DNA of 64,000 nt, from contig CM073886.1 in assembly GCA_037176705.1 (NCBI GenBank), positions 6,696,001 through 6,760,000 of the forward strand, given 5' to 3'. A program made the position numbers and the translations under genes. Below are positions 21,191 through 34,117 of this stretch, piece after piece. Origin of the DNA: Molossus alvarezi (lineage: Eukaryota; Chordata; Mammalia; Chiroptera; Molossidae). The notes under the pieces are model-generated. The model saw only the letters and a program-made list of their open reading frames with translations. It was not told where the DNA came from and made no database searches. Position 1 is the stretch's first letter, and each line of letters starts with the position of its first letter.

Positions 21191-22233
21191 GGCGTTTAGG
21201 GGCTTGAGGGTGCCTAGAAGCTTCTCTACCACCAGCAGTCCCTTGATTTATTCTGCAAATACTTCCTGAGTGCCTACAGTGAACCAACACCATGCTCTGA
21301 GCTCAGTCTACAAGTAGCATGTCAGAAAATTCCCTTGGAGATGGACTCACGTTGCAGGCTGAGTGTAGTGCCCATGCCTCCGTTGCCCCAGCCCAGGAGG
21401 CGAAGCCATCACAGCATGGGCCAAACAAGGAAGTGGCGCTCGATGCTCAGAACTCCTAAGTTAAAGCTGAAAGTGAAGAAGCAGACGGCATACAAACTAC
21501 AGAGTAAGAAACAAAACAACAACAACAGAAACTGGAGAAACCATCACCTCAAAGCCTGCAGGAGAACCTCCAGAGAAGGCTGGAAGGTGGGAAAGGGACT
21601 CCGAGCTCAAAGTCAGTGGAAACAGGAAGGAAGGGAGGTCAGGAGCGCTCGTCAAGGTGACACACTGGGGACAGAACAACAAGCCAGCCTGTGGTAAACA
21701 GTGAGAAGCTGGACAGGCGAGAGCACTGAGAAGGGAGATACATTTACATTTAAGAAGTTTCACACTCAGATGTATGCTGAAAATTGTTAACATCAAAAAG
21801 AAAGAGAAAAATTCTCAGATAAGCCACTTAAAATCCCTGTCTTCCTCCCACTTTTTTTTTTTTTTAATGGAAGAAACTTTAGATTTTGAGTATGTGTGAG
21901 TAGAGGACAAAGAATGTACTTGTAATTCATATGGTAACTCAAAGACAGAGGGAGGACTCATTCACAAGGCAAGATCTCCGCAGGGGATTGGACTGAGCCC
22001 TCCTCCCTTCCTCTAAACCAGGGGAGAAAACCTAAGAAATGGGTGGAGCTGCAGCTCAGTTTCAGGGCAAGTGGGCTGAGAATCGAGAGAGATCATGCCC
22101 TGGAGGTCTCTGTCTTTAGCATATAATCTCAAAACAACCCTACACACACAGACCGGGCAGAAACATAGCACATATATCACAAGAATAGTATCCAAAATAC
22201 GTACTGACAGGAAAAATCAAACGATTCAACTTT
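21191..22233. other. unassigned intergenic stretch
   Basis: Weak resemblance to old repeats near 21,245. An isolated T13 run is at 21,852. Confidence 0.35.
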
Positions 22234-22449
22234 TTATTTTTAAAATATATTTTTATTGATTTTTTTAGAGAGAGAGAAAGGGAGAGATAGAAACATCGAT
22301 TTGAGAGAGAAACATCAATCAGCAGTCTACTGCACGCCCCCTACTGGGGATTGAGGCCGAAATCCGGGCATGTGCCCTGACCAGGAATCAAACTGGGACC
22401 TCTCAGTCCATGGGACAATGCTCAATCCACTGCGCCACACTGGCCGGGC
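22234..22449 (-). repeat. VES SINE
   Basis: Minus-strand copy: TTTTATTGATTTTTTTAGAG at left, CTGCGCCACACTGGCCGGGC at right. Flanks show only a weak duplication. Confidence 0.88.
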
Positions 22450-23367
22450 AAATAACTCAATTTTTTAAATGAGCAAAAGCCATGAACAAAATTCACAAAG
22501 GAAGATGTAGAGATGAGCAATAAACACATCAAAAGGTGCTCATCACTGGTCATCAGGTCCATGGCAGATACAACCACGGTGAGGTGTCATTCTAAATCTG
22601 TTAGATTTAGAATGGCCAGAATCAGAAAGACTGACAACCCTCGATGTGAACAAGATTATGGAGAAACTGGAACCCTTATCCATTGCTGGTAGGGTGGTAA
22701 AATGGTGCAGCCACTCTGGGAAATAGTCTGGCAGTTTCTCAAAAGTTGCCAGATGAGTTAACAATTCAATCTTAGCTCAAGATCTTACCATTTTGAGTCA
22801 CCATATGACTTACAATTGCACTTAGATGTACACCCGAAAGAATTGGAACTATGTTTGCACAAAAACTTGTACACAAATGTGCATAGCAGCATTATTCATA
22901 ATATTCCCAAATTGGAAATAACACAAAAGTCCATCAACTGATTAATTGAAAAACCAAACACACATCCATGCAAAGGAATAGTATTCAGCCATAAAAAAGG
23001 AATGAAGGACAGACACATGCTAAAACATAAATGAACCTTGGAAACATCAGGTTAGTGAAAGTAGTCAGTCAAGAGACCACATTTTACAATTCCATTTATA
23101 TGAAATATCCAGAATAGGTAAACCCTACTGAGACAGTAGAGAAAGTGGATCAGTGGTTGCCAGGGGCTGTGGGGATGAGAGAAATGGAAAATAATTGCTA
23201 ATACATATGGGGCTTCTTTTTGGAGTGATAAAAATGTTCTAAAATTAGATACTGGTGATGGTTGTACAACTTCGTGAATATACTAAAAATCACTGTATTG
23301 TACATTTTTAAAGGGTGAATTTTATGGTCTATGAATTATATCTCAATAAAGCTGTTATTTTAAAAAA
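22450..23367 (+). mobile_element. old L1 3' fragment
   Basis: Ordered L1 ORF2 end and 3' UTR blocks: TTTAAATGAGCAAAAGCCAT, GATTATGGAGAAACTGGAAC, GGTGCAGCCACTCTGGGAAA, GTATTCAGCCATAAAAAAGG, GTTGCCAGGGGCTGTGGGG, and a TATATCTCAATAAAGCTG end. Many stops; no open frame. Confidence 0.85.
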
Positions 23368-24454
23368 TCATCTTTGACAGAGGATGGGAGAGTGGGGGTG
23401 GGCCAGTGAGCACTGAGAGCTCAAAGGAGAAATGGGGTTTGAAATCAGTGGCGGTCAGTGTGTAACAGGATTGCTGAGCAGGGAAGAGGCCCAGTCTGCG
23501 GTGCAGTAGCACAGAATTGCTGCGGCACCCGCCTGCATGGTTGGGAGCATTCCACACCTGTAATTCCTAGCCGATGGGCCACGAGCACAGAGGCCCCGGC
23601 GTTAGCGTAGGCCTTCACCGTGGGCACCGAGCCTGGCAGCACTCAGAGGAAGAGCTGGGGAGCACCTGCTGCTCCTTCCTGCCCACATCCAAACACTTGG
23701 CTTTCACACCCAACAAGAAGAAAGCTGAGGACTCAGCTCCCTGTTTCTCAAGTAGAATTTCTGGAACAAAATTATCTACCAAACCTGCTGTCTAAGCGGC
23801 AGGCAGGGGGAAGAATCAAAAGAAAAGAGCGAAGGAAGGCATTTTTCCTAGTAATTAAATCTGAATTATTCACAATCTGTTAGACACTTCTTCCCCCTCT
23901 GCTGTAGAAGAACATTTTCATTTCTCCCCTAAGTCCTAAATGCCCTTGCAGGCAAGTTGAACTTTGGGCTGAGAGCTTCCACTTACATGGGGAGCCCAGG
24001 GCCCAGGCTACACCCTCACCTGTGTCATCAACAAACCCTCCACCAGAGATGCTCAAATGAGCCAGTTTTACCTAATGCCCAGTCCTTCCCTCTCAATTAA
24101 TTTGTCTAAGGTTTGTGTATTATGAGTGTTCTTGAAATTTTTGCAAGTGACCTAGTTTCATTCAAGTAACTGAGGCAAAGCAAGGAATTTATTGACCAAG
24201 GTAACCAAACCTTGGGAAGGTCTAGCAGCTACCTTCATGAACAATAAAACCAGGAACTTGAAGGAACTCAGGTTCTCTGCTCCTATTTAGTTCATGATCT
24301 TCCCAGCTACCACCACCGTCAATATCCTCTGCACCCCCAACACACATACACACACCAGTAGTTGGGTGGTACTTTTCTTTAGACCTGTTTTCTCCCTGAA
24401 GCTAAAAGTACGGTTATCAGTGGTAGCCAAGTTCACATCTCTTCAGCTTTGCCC
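23368..24454. other. unassigned intergenic stretch
   Basis: Nothing recognised. Confidence 0.4.
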
Positions 24455-25119
24455 CACTTCCCATAGTTTTATTTTTAATCATTTCTTTATTTTTCAATTA
24501 CAGCTGGCAGGCAGTATTATATTAGTTTCAGGTATACAACCCAGTGGTTATACATTATATAACTTACTAAGTGATCATCTCTATAAATCTAATACTCATC
24601 TGACCTCCTACATAGTTATTAGAATATTATTGGCTGTATTCCCTATGCTGTACTGTACATCTCCATGACTATTCTGTAACAACCAATTTGCATTTTTAAT
24701 CCCTTCACCTTTTTCACCCCTACCCCTATCCCCTCCAGTCTGGCAACCATCAAAATGTTTTCTGTATCTGAGACTTTTTCTGTTATGCTTGTTCATTTAG
24801 TTTTTTAGATTCAAGTGTTGATACGTATTTATTGACGTTTTATTGTTCATATTTTTATCTTACTTTATTCTTTTTTTATTCATTTATTTTTGTTACAGAT
24901 GTTTCTCCTTTTTTCCCCATTGACACCCTTCTCCCCACCTGTCCAACCCCTACCACGTCCCCAGCTTTATTGTCCATGTCCACCGGTTATGCGTACATGC
25001 ATGTAAGTTCTGTGGTTTATTTCTTCCCTTCCCACCTCACCCCCTCTTCTGAGGACTGTCAATCTGTACCCTACTTCCACATCTCTGGGTCTACCCTGTT
25101 CCTCAGACTGTTATGTTCA

Positions 25120-28100
25120 TTATATTACACAAATAAGTGAGATCACGTGATATTTGTCTTTTTCTGTTTGGCTTGTTTTGCTTAGCATAATATTCCCCAG
25201 GTCCCTCCATGTAGTCTCAAAGGATAAGAGATCTTTCTTTCTTACAGCTGCGTAGTACTTCATTGTATATATGTACCACAGCTTTTGTATCCACTCATCT
25301 ATTGATGAACACTTGGGCTGTTTCCAGATCTTAGCTATTGTAAATAGTGCTGCTATGAACATAGGGGTACATATATTCTTTCTGATTGGTGTTTCAGGCT
25401 TCTTAGGGTATATTCCTAGAAGTGAAATCACTGGTCAAATGGCAATTCAATTTTTAATTTTTTGAGGTAACACCATAATGTTTTCCTTAGTGGCTGCACC
25501 AGTCTGCATTCCCACCAGCAGTGTATTAGAGTCCCCTTTTCTCCACACCCTCGCCAACACTTGTTGTTTGGTGATTTGTTGATGGCAGCCATTCTGGCAG
25601 ATGTGAGGTGACACCTCATTGTTGTTTTAATTTGCATCTCTCTGATGATTAGTGATGTTGAGCGTTTCTTCATATGTCTCTTGGCCATTTGTATGTCCTT
25701 TTTGGAGAGGTGTCTATTTAGGTCCTCTGCGTATTTTTTAATTGGGTTCTTTGTCTTCCTTTTCTGAGTTGTATGCACACTCTATATATTTTGGAAATTA
25801 ACCCCTTATCTGAGGTATCATTGGCAATTATGCTCTCCTATACAGTGGGTTTCATTTCCATTTTGATGGTTGTTTCTTTTGCTGTGCAGAAGCTTTTGAG
25901 TTTGATGTAGTCCCATGTGTTCACTTTCTCCTTTATTTCTTTTGCCTTACATGATGTATCAGTGAAAATTCTGCTGCGTATGATGTCTGAAATTTTGTTG
26001 CCTACATTTTTTTCTAGAATTTTTGTGGATTCATGAGTCACCTTTAAGTCTTTTAGCCCTTTTGAGTTTATTCTTGTGTATGGTGTAAGTTGATGGCCTA
26101 GTTTCATTTTTTTTGCATGTAGCTGTCTAATTTTTCCAACACCATTTATTAAAGAGGCTGTCCTTACTCCATTGTATTCTCTTGCCACCTTTGTCAAATA
26201 TTAATTGAGCATAATGTCTTTGGTCAATTTCCGGGTTCTCTGTTCTGTTCCACTGGTCTATATGCCTGTTCTTGTGCCAGTACCAGGCTGTTATGATTAC
26301 ATTAGTCTTATAGTATACTGATATCTGGTATTGTGATCCCACCTACTTTGTCCTTCTTTTTCAAAATTGCTGTGGCTATTCGAGGTCTTTTTTGGAACGA
26401 TATGAACTTGTGAAGTATTTGTTCTAGTTCTGTGAAATATGTCATTGGTATTTTGATGGGGATTGCATTGAATCTATAGATTGCTTTGAGTAGTATGGAC
26501 ATTTTAATTATGTTAATTCTTCCAATCCATGAACAAGGTAGGTGCTTCCACTTTTTTATATATTACTCTGTTTCTTTTTTCAATGACTCGTAGTTTTCTG
26601 CAAATAGGTCCTTTACTTCTTTGGTTAAGTTTATTCCTAGTTATCTTAATTTTTTTTGCTGCAATGGTAAATAGGATTTTTTTTTTTTTTTTAGTTTTTC
26701 TTCCTGTTAGTTCATGATTGGTGTATAAGAATGTAGTCAATTTCTTGATGTTAATTTGTATCCTGCTACTTTGCCAAATTCATTTATCAAGTCTGGTAGA
26801 TTTTTGATGGAGTCTTTAGGGTTTTCTATGTATAATATCATGTCATCTGCAAATAATGACAGTTTCAATTCCTCCTTTCCAATTTGGATTTCTTTTATTT
26901 TTTCTTCATGTCTGATTGCTGTGGCTAAGACTTTTAGTACTATGTTAAATGAGAGTGGTGAAAGTGGGCATCCCTGTCTTGTTCCTATTTTTAAGGAAAA
27001 TGCTTTTAGTTTTTGCCCATTGAGTATGACGTTGGCTGTAAGTCTTTTATATATGGCTTTTATGGTGTTGAGATATGATCTCTCTATTCCCACATTGCTG
27101 AGTGTTTTTATCAGAAATGGGTGCTGGATTTTGTCAAATGCTTTTTCAGCATCTATTGATATGATCATGTGGTTTTTATCTTTCATTTTGTTTATGTGGT
27201 GTATCACATTTATCGATTTGCAAATATTGTACCAGCCTTGCATTCCTGGGATGGTGATGGTGAATAATGTATTGATGTATTGCTGGATTCGATTTGCTAG
27301 TATTTTGTTAAGAATTTTGGCATCTATGTTCATCAGGGATATTGGCCTGTAGTTTTCTTTTTTTGTAGTGTCCTTTTCTGGTTTGGGAATTAAAATTAGG
27401 CTAGCCTCATAAAACGAGTTTGGAAGTCTTCATTCTTGAACTTTTTGGAATAGTTTGAGGAGAATGGGTGTTAGTTCTTTGAATGTTTGGTAAAACTCCC
27501 CCGTGAAATGGTCCGGGCCTGGGCTTTTGTTTGCTGGGAGAGTCTTGATTACATCTTCAATTTCCTTAGTTGTTATTGGTCTGTTCAAGTTTTCTATCTC
27601 TTTCTGGTTCAGTTTTGGGAGGCTATGTGTTTCTAGAAATTTGTCCATTTCGCTTAGATTGTCGAATTTGTCACCATGTAATTGTTCATAGTATTTGTTA
27701 ACAATCTTTTGTATTTCTGTGGTGTCAGTTGTTACTTCTCCTCTTTCATTTCTGATGTCTTGTATTTGGGTTCTCTCCCTTTGTTTCTTGGTGAGTCTAG
27801 CCGAGGGTCCATCAATCTTGTTTATCTTTTCGAAAAACAAGCTCTTTGTTTAATTGATCCTTTGAATTTTTCCTTTTGTTCTCTATGTCATTTATTTCTG
27901 CTCTGATCTTTACTATTTCCTTCCTTCTACTTTCTCTGGCGTTTTCTTTTTGTTTGCTCTCTAGTTCTTTAAGTTGTGAGGTTAGGTAGTCAATTAGAAA
28001 TTTTTCTTGTTTCTTGAGGTAGGCCTGTAGTGCTATGAACTTCCCTCTCAGAACTGCTTTCGCTGCATCCCATAGATTTTGTGTTGTTGTGTGTTCATTT

Positions 28101-28932
28101 TCATTGGTTTCCAGGAAGTTTTTAATTTCTTCCTTGATCTCCTCCGTGACCCATTCATTGTTTAATAACATGCTATTTAGCCTCCATGTGTTGAAATGTC
28201 TTTGCATGTTTTTGTTGCAATTGATTTCTAGTTTCATGCCATTGTGATCTGAGAAAACGCTTGATATAGTTTCAATCTTCTTGAACTTGTAGACTTAGTT
28301 TGTGTCCTATCATGTGGTCTATCTTTGAGAATGTCCCATGAGCACTGGAGAAGAATGTGAATTCTGTGGTTTTGGGGTATAATTCTCTGTAGATATCTAT
28401 TAAATCCATTTGGTCTAGTGCTTCATTTAGAGTCTCTGTTTCCTTGTTCAATTTTTATCTAGAGGATTTATCCAGTGATGTCAGTGAGGGGTTGAAGTCT
28501 CCTGCTATAATTGTATTGCTGTTGATTTCTTTTTTGAAGTCCTCCAGAAAATTTTTAATATATTTTGGTGCTCCTATATTGGGTGCATATATGTTTACCA
28601 AGGTTATATCTTCCTGTTGGATAGATCCTTTCAATATTATGTAGTGGCCTTCTTTGTCTCTAATTATGGCCTTTATTTTGAAATCTATTTTATCACATAT
28701 GAGTATTGCTATTTCAGCTTTTTTTTTTTCCTTTCTATTTGCTTGGAAGATTTTCTTTCCATCTCTTCACTTTCAACCTATGTGAGTCTTTTGTTGTGAG
28801 GTGGGTCTCTTGTAAACAACATATAGATGAGTCATGCTTTCTTATCCAATCAGCTACTCTGTGTCTTTTTATCAGAGCATTCAATCCACTTACAATTTAG
28901 GTGATTATTGATATGTACTTATTTATTGCCAT
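25120..28932 (-). pseudogene. L1 ORF2 relic (endonuclease-reverse transcriptase)
   Basis: ORF2 encodes the endonuclease and reverse transcriptase that copy L1 RNA at the target. The start ATG is at about 28,932 but a stop follows within a dozen codons, and the rest is spread over frames at 27,812-28,237, 27,430-27,840, 26,737-27,333, 26,308-26,740, 25,838-26,342 and 25,120-25,778. The 26,737-27,333 piece keeps the catalytic FADD box at about 26,842-26,853 (local residues 161-164) after [11 protein letters not shown]. The C-terminal piece has [13 protein letters not shown]. Not functional. Confidence 0.88.
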
Positions 28933-28959
28933 TTTTGTTCAGTGTGGTTATATTTTTCT

Positions 28960-30100
28960 TCCTATTTTTTCTACTAATTACAGCAGTCCTTTTAACATTT
29001 CTTGCAGTGCTGGTTTGGTGTTAATATATTTCCTTAGCCTTTTTTTGTCTTGGAAACTCTTTATTTGACCTTCTATTTTGAATGATAGCCTTGCTGGGTA
29101 GAGTAGTCTTGGATTCAGATCCTTGTTTTTCATGACCTTGATTACTTCATGTCATTCCCTTCTGGCCTGTAGTGTTTCTGTTGAGAAGTCAGCTGATAGT
29201 CTTATGGGGGTTCCTTTGTAGGTAATCTGTTGCTTATCTCTCGCTGCCTTTAGGATTCTCTCTTTGTCTTTAATTTTTGGCATTTTAATTACTATGTGTC
29301 TCGGTGTGGGCTGTTTGGGTTCTTCTTACTTGGGGCTTTCTGTGCTTCTTGAACTTGTATGCCTTCTTCCTTCACCAAGTTAGGGAAGTTTTCTGTCACT
29401 ATTTCTTCAAATATAGTCTCTAACCCTTGCTCATTTCTTCTTCGGGGACTACTACGATGTTAATATTATTATGTTTCCAGTTTTCTCACAGTTCTCTTCA
29501 GCTGTGTTCCTGTTTTTTAATTGTTTTTTCCTTTTGGTTTTCTGATTGGTTGATTTTTTCTACCCTGTTTTCTAATTCACGATCCAGTCCTCAGCTTCCT
29601 CTACTCTGCTGTTTAGTCCTTTAGTTTTTTATTTCTGCTATGTCATTCCTCATTTCTTCTTTGTGGTTTTTCATTTCCAATTGGTTAATTTTATATATAT
29701 ATTTGCATTTATCTTCTAGATAGAGTGGAAGGAAGAGAGGGAGGAAGAGAGAGAGGGAGAGAAACATTGACTCGAGAGACACATTGTCGACTGGTCACCA
29801 CCCACATGACCCCAACCGGGGCGGGGACAAACCACAATGAAAGTACATGCCCTTAGCGGGAACCAAACCCGGCCTCTCTGGTCCTCGGGCTGACGCTCTA
29901 ACCATTTAGCAAACTGGCCAGTGTTGTTTCTATATCTTTACTCATGGTATTAATGTCTTTACTCATGCTGTTGAGCTTCCTCAAGATCATGGCTCTGAAC
30001 TTTACCTCTGATAACTTGCTTAATTGCATCTCATTTATCTCATCTTCAGTAGAGGTCTCTTGTTCTTTCATTTGGGATTTGTTTCTTTGTTTCACCATTT
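28960..30100 (-). pseudogene. L1 ORF1 relic
   Basis: The N-terminal piece is open at 29,898-30,098 (MVKQRNKSQMKEQETSTEDE). A VES SINE then interrupts it at 29,697-29,923, and the RNA-binding C-terminus (29,000-29,300) has stops. Non-functional. Confidence 0.78.
29697..29923 (-). repeat. VES SINE (TGAGGATT-tail type, tail lost)
   Basis: Minus-strand body and head complement (CTCTAACCATTTAGCAAACT, GGCCAGTG). The usual CCTCACCC tail complement is missing; TATATATTTGCATTTATCTT is in its place. It breaks L1 ORF1. Confidence 0.85.
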
Positions 30101-30924
30101 TGGCTATCTCAGTGAATTTTGGAGCCTGCCAAATTTTTCCTGTGGGTGTTGGTGTTCTGCTGTTTTTTGCTCCTACTGGGTTTGGATGAGTGGGGGAGGA
30201 CTCACGTTAAACACCATTGTCAACTCTTACTTTGCTGGGTAGATTTGCAAGCCCAGGAAAGGTTAAGTTATCCTCTAGCTTTTTTTCCTGGAGGCTATTT
30301 GTCTCAGTTACTTGAAAAGCCTTGGGTTCTCAGTCGAATGAAAAACTTCCTCAGGTGTTCAGCGTAAGAAGATTTCCTGAGGGTAGGGCAGATGCTGGTT
30401 TTTATTGAGCCTCACTTTGCATTACTTTGGCCCAGCTGGGTGGAGTTGAATTTCTGTAGGAGGGGCTGCTGCTTCTCCCCAGAGCTCCAGGAAGGATCAA
30501 GATGGCCACCGTCCTGCATGGCTGCAACTCAGCAAAAACTCTGAGCACCCTCCAAATCCTGAGTGTCCCAACACTGTTCCAGTCCAGTCTGCCCTCCCTC
30601 TCCTGGAGCCCAAAGTTTGTGGCTGTAGCTAATCTAGCACTCTGTCCTGGCCCTCTGTGCTGTGGAGCCAGCTTGAGATCTTAACCCCAAGGGCGCTGCT
30701 CACAGCTAACCACTGCTGTCCATGGGCTCCCAGCCCCTTCTCACGCCTCCACAGACCTACCAGGCTCGATTCAATGTCCCTGGTTATATAGTCCTTTCAA
30801 GCTGCTTTTTTTGTTGCTTTTTCCCGATGATTTGTCTTTATTTTAGTTGTAATTCCAGCTTAGTCCTGGGAGATTATCTGTGTAGCTTCCATTCACTCCA
30901 CTGCCATTTTGGAATTCCTTATTT

Positions 30925-31850
30925 TCTTCTTCTTAAAGATGATCCTTTAATATTTTATGTAATACTGGTTTAGTAGTAATGAACTCCTTTAGTTTTTTCT
31001 TGTCTAGGAAGCTCTTTATATATCCTTTGATTCTAAATGATAGCTTTGCTGGGTAAAATAATCTTGGTTTTCATCACTTTGAATATTTTGTACCACTGCA
31101 TTCGGGCCTGCAAAGTTTCTGTTGAGAAATTAGCTGACAGTCTTATGGGTGTTACCTTGTAGGTAACTAACTGCTTTTCTCTTGCTGCTTGTAAGATTTT
31201 CTCTTTGTTTTTAACCTTTGGCATTTTAATCATGTGTCTTGCTGTGAGCCTCTTTGAGTTCATCTTGTTTGGGACTCTGCACTTCCTGGACTCGTATGTC
31301 TATTTCCTTTACCAGGTTAGAGAAATTTTCTATCATTATTTTTTTAAATAGGTTTTCAATTTATTGCATGCTCTCTCTCTCTTCTCCTTCTGACACCCCC
31401 ATTATGTAAATGTTGGTACACTTTAAGTCCCAGAGGCTCCTTACATTATCTTCATTTTTTTAAGGTTTTTTTTTTTTTCGTTTTTTGCTGTTCTGATTAT
31501 ATGTTTTTTTGCTTTCTTATATCCAAATCAATTTGATTCTCAGGTTCATCTACTCTACTGTTGATTCCCTGTAAATTATTCTTCATTTCAGTTAGTGTAT
31601 CCTTCATTTCTGACAGGTTTTTTTTTTTTAATGGTCTCTGTTTTTTTTTCATGCTGTCACAGTTCTCACTAAGGTCCTTAAAGTTCTCGCTAAGTTCCTT
31701 GAGCATCTTTATAACCATTGTTTTGAACTTTGTATCTTGTAGTTCTCTTGCCTCCATTTTGTTTAGTTCTTTTTCTGGAGATTTCTCCTGTTCTTTCATT
31801 TAAGACCTGTTTCTTTGTCTCTGCATTTTGGCTGCTTCCCTATGTTTGTT
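30925..31850 (-). pseudogene. LINE ORF1 relic of the outer HAL1-type element
   Basis: The C-terminal domain is readable near 31,033-31,263 and a coiled-coil-rich part at 31,497-31,799 (MKEQEKSPEKELNKMEAREL). Frame breaks and T-run indels separate the pieces. It was cut near its stop codon by the inner L1. Confidence 0.75.
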
Positions 31851-33273
31851 TCTATGCATTAGGTAGAGCTGCTACGTGTCCTACACTTGGTAGAGTAGCC
31901 TTGTATAGTAGATGTCCTGTAGGGCCCAGTGGTTCAAACTCCCCAGTCACCCAAGCTGGACACTCCAGGTGCACCCCTGTGTGCACTGTCCTGTTGTAGT
32001 TTAGCTTTGATTGCTGTTGGCATCACTGGGAGGGATTGACCCTCCCCAGGCCAATTGGCTGTGAGGACTGGTTGAGACTATAGCAGAGGAGCTGCTGTGT
32101 GGGCATTGACCCTATGGAGTAGGACTTGTTTCAATAGGGCTTTGGTGCTCACTGAGTCCACCCCTTGAGTATGTTGCTTATGCAGGTGGTAGAATTGTAA
32201 TATGGCATGGTCTGAAGCTGTCCACCAGGTGCACTGGCTCTGGGACCTCCTTGGAGGTGCAGGGTCAGCCAGTGTCTGTGTCCTGCCTGGGGCCACCTGG
32301 CATGAGCTACAGAGCAATCTGCAGATGGCTGCTACTTGTGCTGGGCTTGGAGGTACCTAGAAGCCAAGCTGTGAACCAATGCTTGCTGCCCCTAGTCCTG
32401 GGCCTAGGGCCACTTAGCAAGAGGTACAGGGTACGTAAAAGTTAGATGCTGTTTGTTTGAGAGATTTTAAGAAAGTCTGAAGCATGAGGCAAGAAAGGCC
32501 ATTGATATGGAAAACCACTAGAAATGGCTTGGGTGGGCTTGCAAGTTGGGTGGGGCAGGGTCTCTAGGGAATCACCAGAGTGGGGCTAAAAATGTTACCC
32601 AAGTTGATGGAAACTCAGATATGGTGTCCTATTGTAGGCCTGGCTGGGGGTAGGGTGTTGTCTCAGAAAAGGTACAATGCCCTTTGCCAGCATGTTTTGT
32701 CTGGCAGAAAGCTGCGGCCCTAGCTCTTGCCCTGATGCTAAACAATTCAGTTTCTCCCTGGATGTCCTTGGTTTGTTCCAAGCTGCTGTTCCAGTGCTGG
32801 AGCTCAGAGGGAGTGAGTCTGAGTAAGTCCATGTGCTGGTCTTTTAAGAGGAACACCTGGGACTCCAGGAGCCCTCTGTCTCACTCAGCCACAATCCCAT
32901 TGGTTTTTATAGCCAGAAGTAACGGAGACTTCTCTTCCTGGCACTGGAACCCTGAGCTGGAGAGACCTGGTGTGGGGTTGGGGCCCTTGCTCCTCAGGGG
33001 GGATCTCCACAGCTAAAATATCCCTCCCAATTTTTATCCACCATATGTATGTGTGGGACCAGCCCGTTCTGCATCTCCGCCCCTCCTACCAGTCTCTATG
33101 TGGCTTCTTCTTCAACTTTCTAGTTGTAAGACTTCCATTCAGCTAGATTTCAGGTAGTTCTGTATGATGGCTGTTCTGTAATTTTGTTGTAATTCTGATA
33201 TGATTGTGGGAGGAGGCAAGTACAGCATTTACCTACGTGCCATCTTGACCAGAAGTCACTTCCCATAGTTTTA

Positions 33274-33494
33274 ATTTAGAAAATTGTAAGAAAGGCTCTG
33301 GTTTTCTTGGCCAAGTCTTGATGCCCTACAGCCAAAAGAGCAGGGGGTTGTGATTGGCAACTCCCATTGAACCCTACTGGTGGAGGAGAGTAGGAGGAGC
33401 TCCCCTGCAGGAGGAAGGTGATCTTGGCAGTGAGAGGAATTCAGGGCAGGCACAGCTGCAGATGAGCATGTCCACGGCAGCCAGATTCGCATGC
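33274..33494. other. unassigned stretch
   Basis: Nothing recognised. Confidence 0.35.
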
Positions 33495-33650
33495 CGAGTG
33501 GAAAGAACTTCGGACCTGGAACCAGGACTTCTGGGTTTGAATGCAGGTATATGTGATCTTGGGCTCAGTCTCCCTGTCTGTAATATGGACATAATAATAC
33601 TTACCTTATATGGGTAAGTATTCAAAGGAGCTGAGAAAAGCTCACTTAAT
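33495..33650 (+). repeat. MIR SINE
   Basis: GACTTCTGGGTTTGAATGCA, TGTGATCTTGGGCTCAGTCT, GTAATATGGACATAATAATA and CTTACCTTATATGGGTAAG appear in MIR order. Confidence 0.8.
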
Positions 33651-34117
33651 GGGAAGAGTTGCCAAGTATGGTGGCTTCTTTTGAAATCTACCACAATTAC
33701 AAATAGCTAGAAGGGGGTGCATCAGGTTGGAGGTGGGGAAACGGGATAGAAGGGGAAAATGGAATAGTCCATGGAAGGTAGGACTGAGACAGGAGTGGAA
33801 CAAGGTGGTCAGGGACATCTGCAGTAAGTGACCCTTAAGTTAAGGACAGGAAAGTGAGTAAGAATTGACCAGATGATTCTAGGCAGAGATCACTACATAC
33901 AGAGAAATGAAAAGTGAAGAAAATGCAGTGAATCAGGATTGCTAAGAGCAGTTCAATGTGGCTAGAGCACGAAATGCAAAGAGGGAGACAGAATGATAAT
34001 AGCTGGGCTCAGAAAAGCAGGGATCCTGCAGCCACTCTTCCAAGCCATGCTGATGAATTAGGGCTTTATCCAAAAGCAACAGGAGGTGTAGACAGTTCTG
34101 AGCAGAGAAGGAGCATG
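33651..34117. other. unassigned stretch
   Basis: Nothing recognised. Confidence 0.35.

Larger units (their letters stand above)
24861..30920 (-). mobile_element. near-full-length L1 inserted in the outer LINE
   Basis: About 5.8 kb after removing one SINE: 3' end with poly(T) complement at 24,861, ORF2 region about 25,120-28,932, ORF1 region about 28,960-30,100, 5' UTR to about 30,920. It splits the last codons of the outer element's ORF1. The flanking duplication is short and imperfect (ATTTTTATCTT at left, TTATTTTCTTCTT at right). Neither ORF is intact. Confidence 0.88.
24472..33256 (-). mobile_element. ORF1-only LINE (HAL1-type), interrupted by a full-length L1
   Basis: Read on the minus strand, the 5' end is at 33,256 (ACTTCTGGTCAAGATGGC), the ORF1 region runs down to about 30,925, and the tail part (end of ORF1, first ORF2 codons, 3' UTR, A-rich end) is at 24,472-24,860. 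A perfect 17-bp duplication CACTTCCCATAGTTTTA lies at 24,455-24,471 and 33,257-33,273. Removing the inserted L1 leaves about 2.7 kb, the same as the copy at 2.4-5.36 kb, and the 3' UTRs align. Confidence 0.88.

Noticed and set aside
26756..27352. 198-codon plus-strand frame as a membrane protein gene
   Set aside because: It is the antisense shadow of the L1 reverse transcriptase region.
25120..28932. Active L1 ORF2
   Set aside because: The FADD box is kept but the frame is broken many times and a stop follows the start codon closely.
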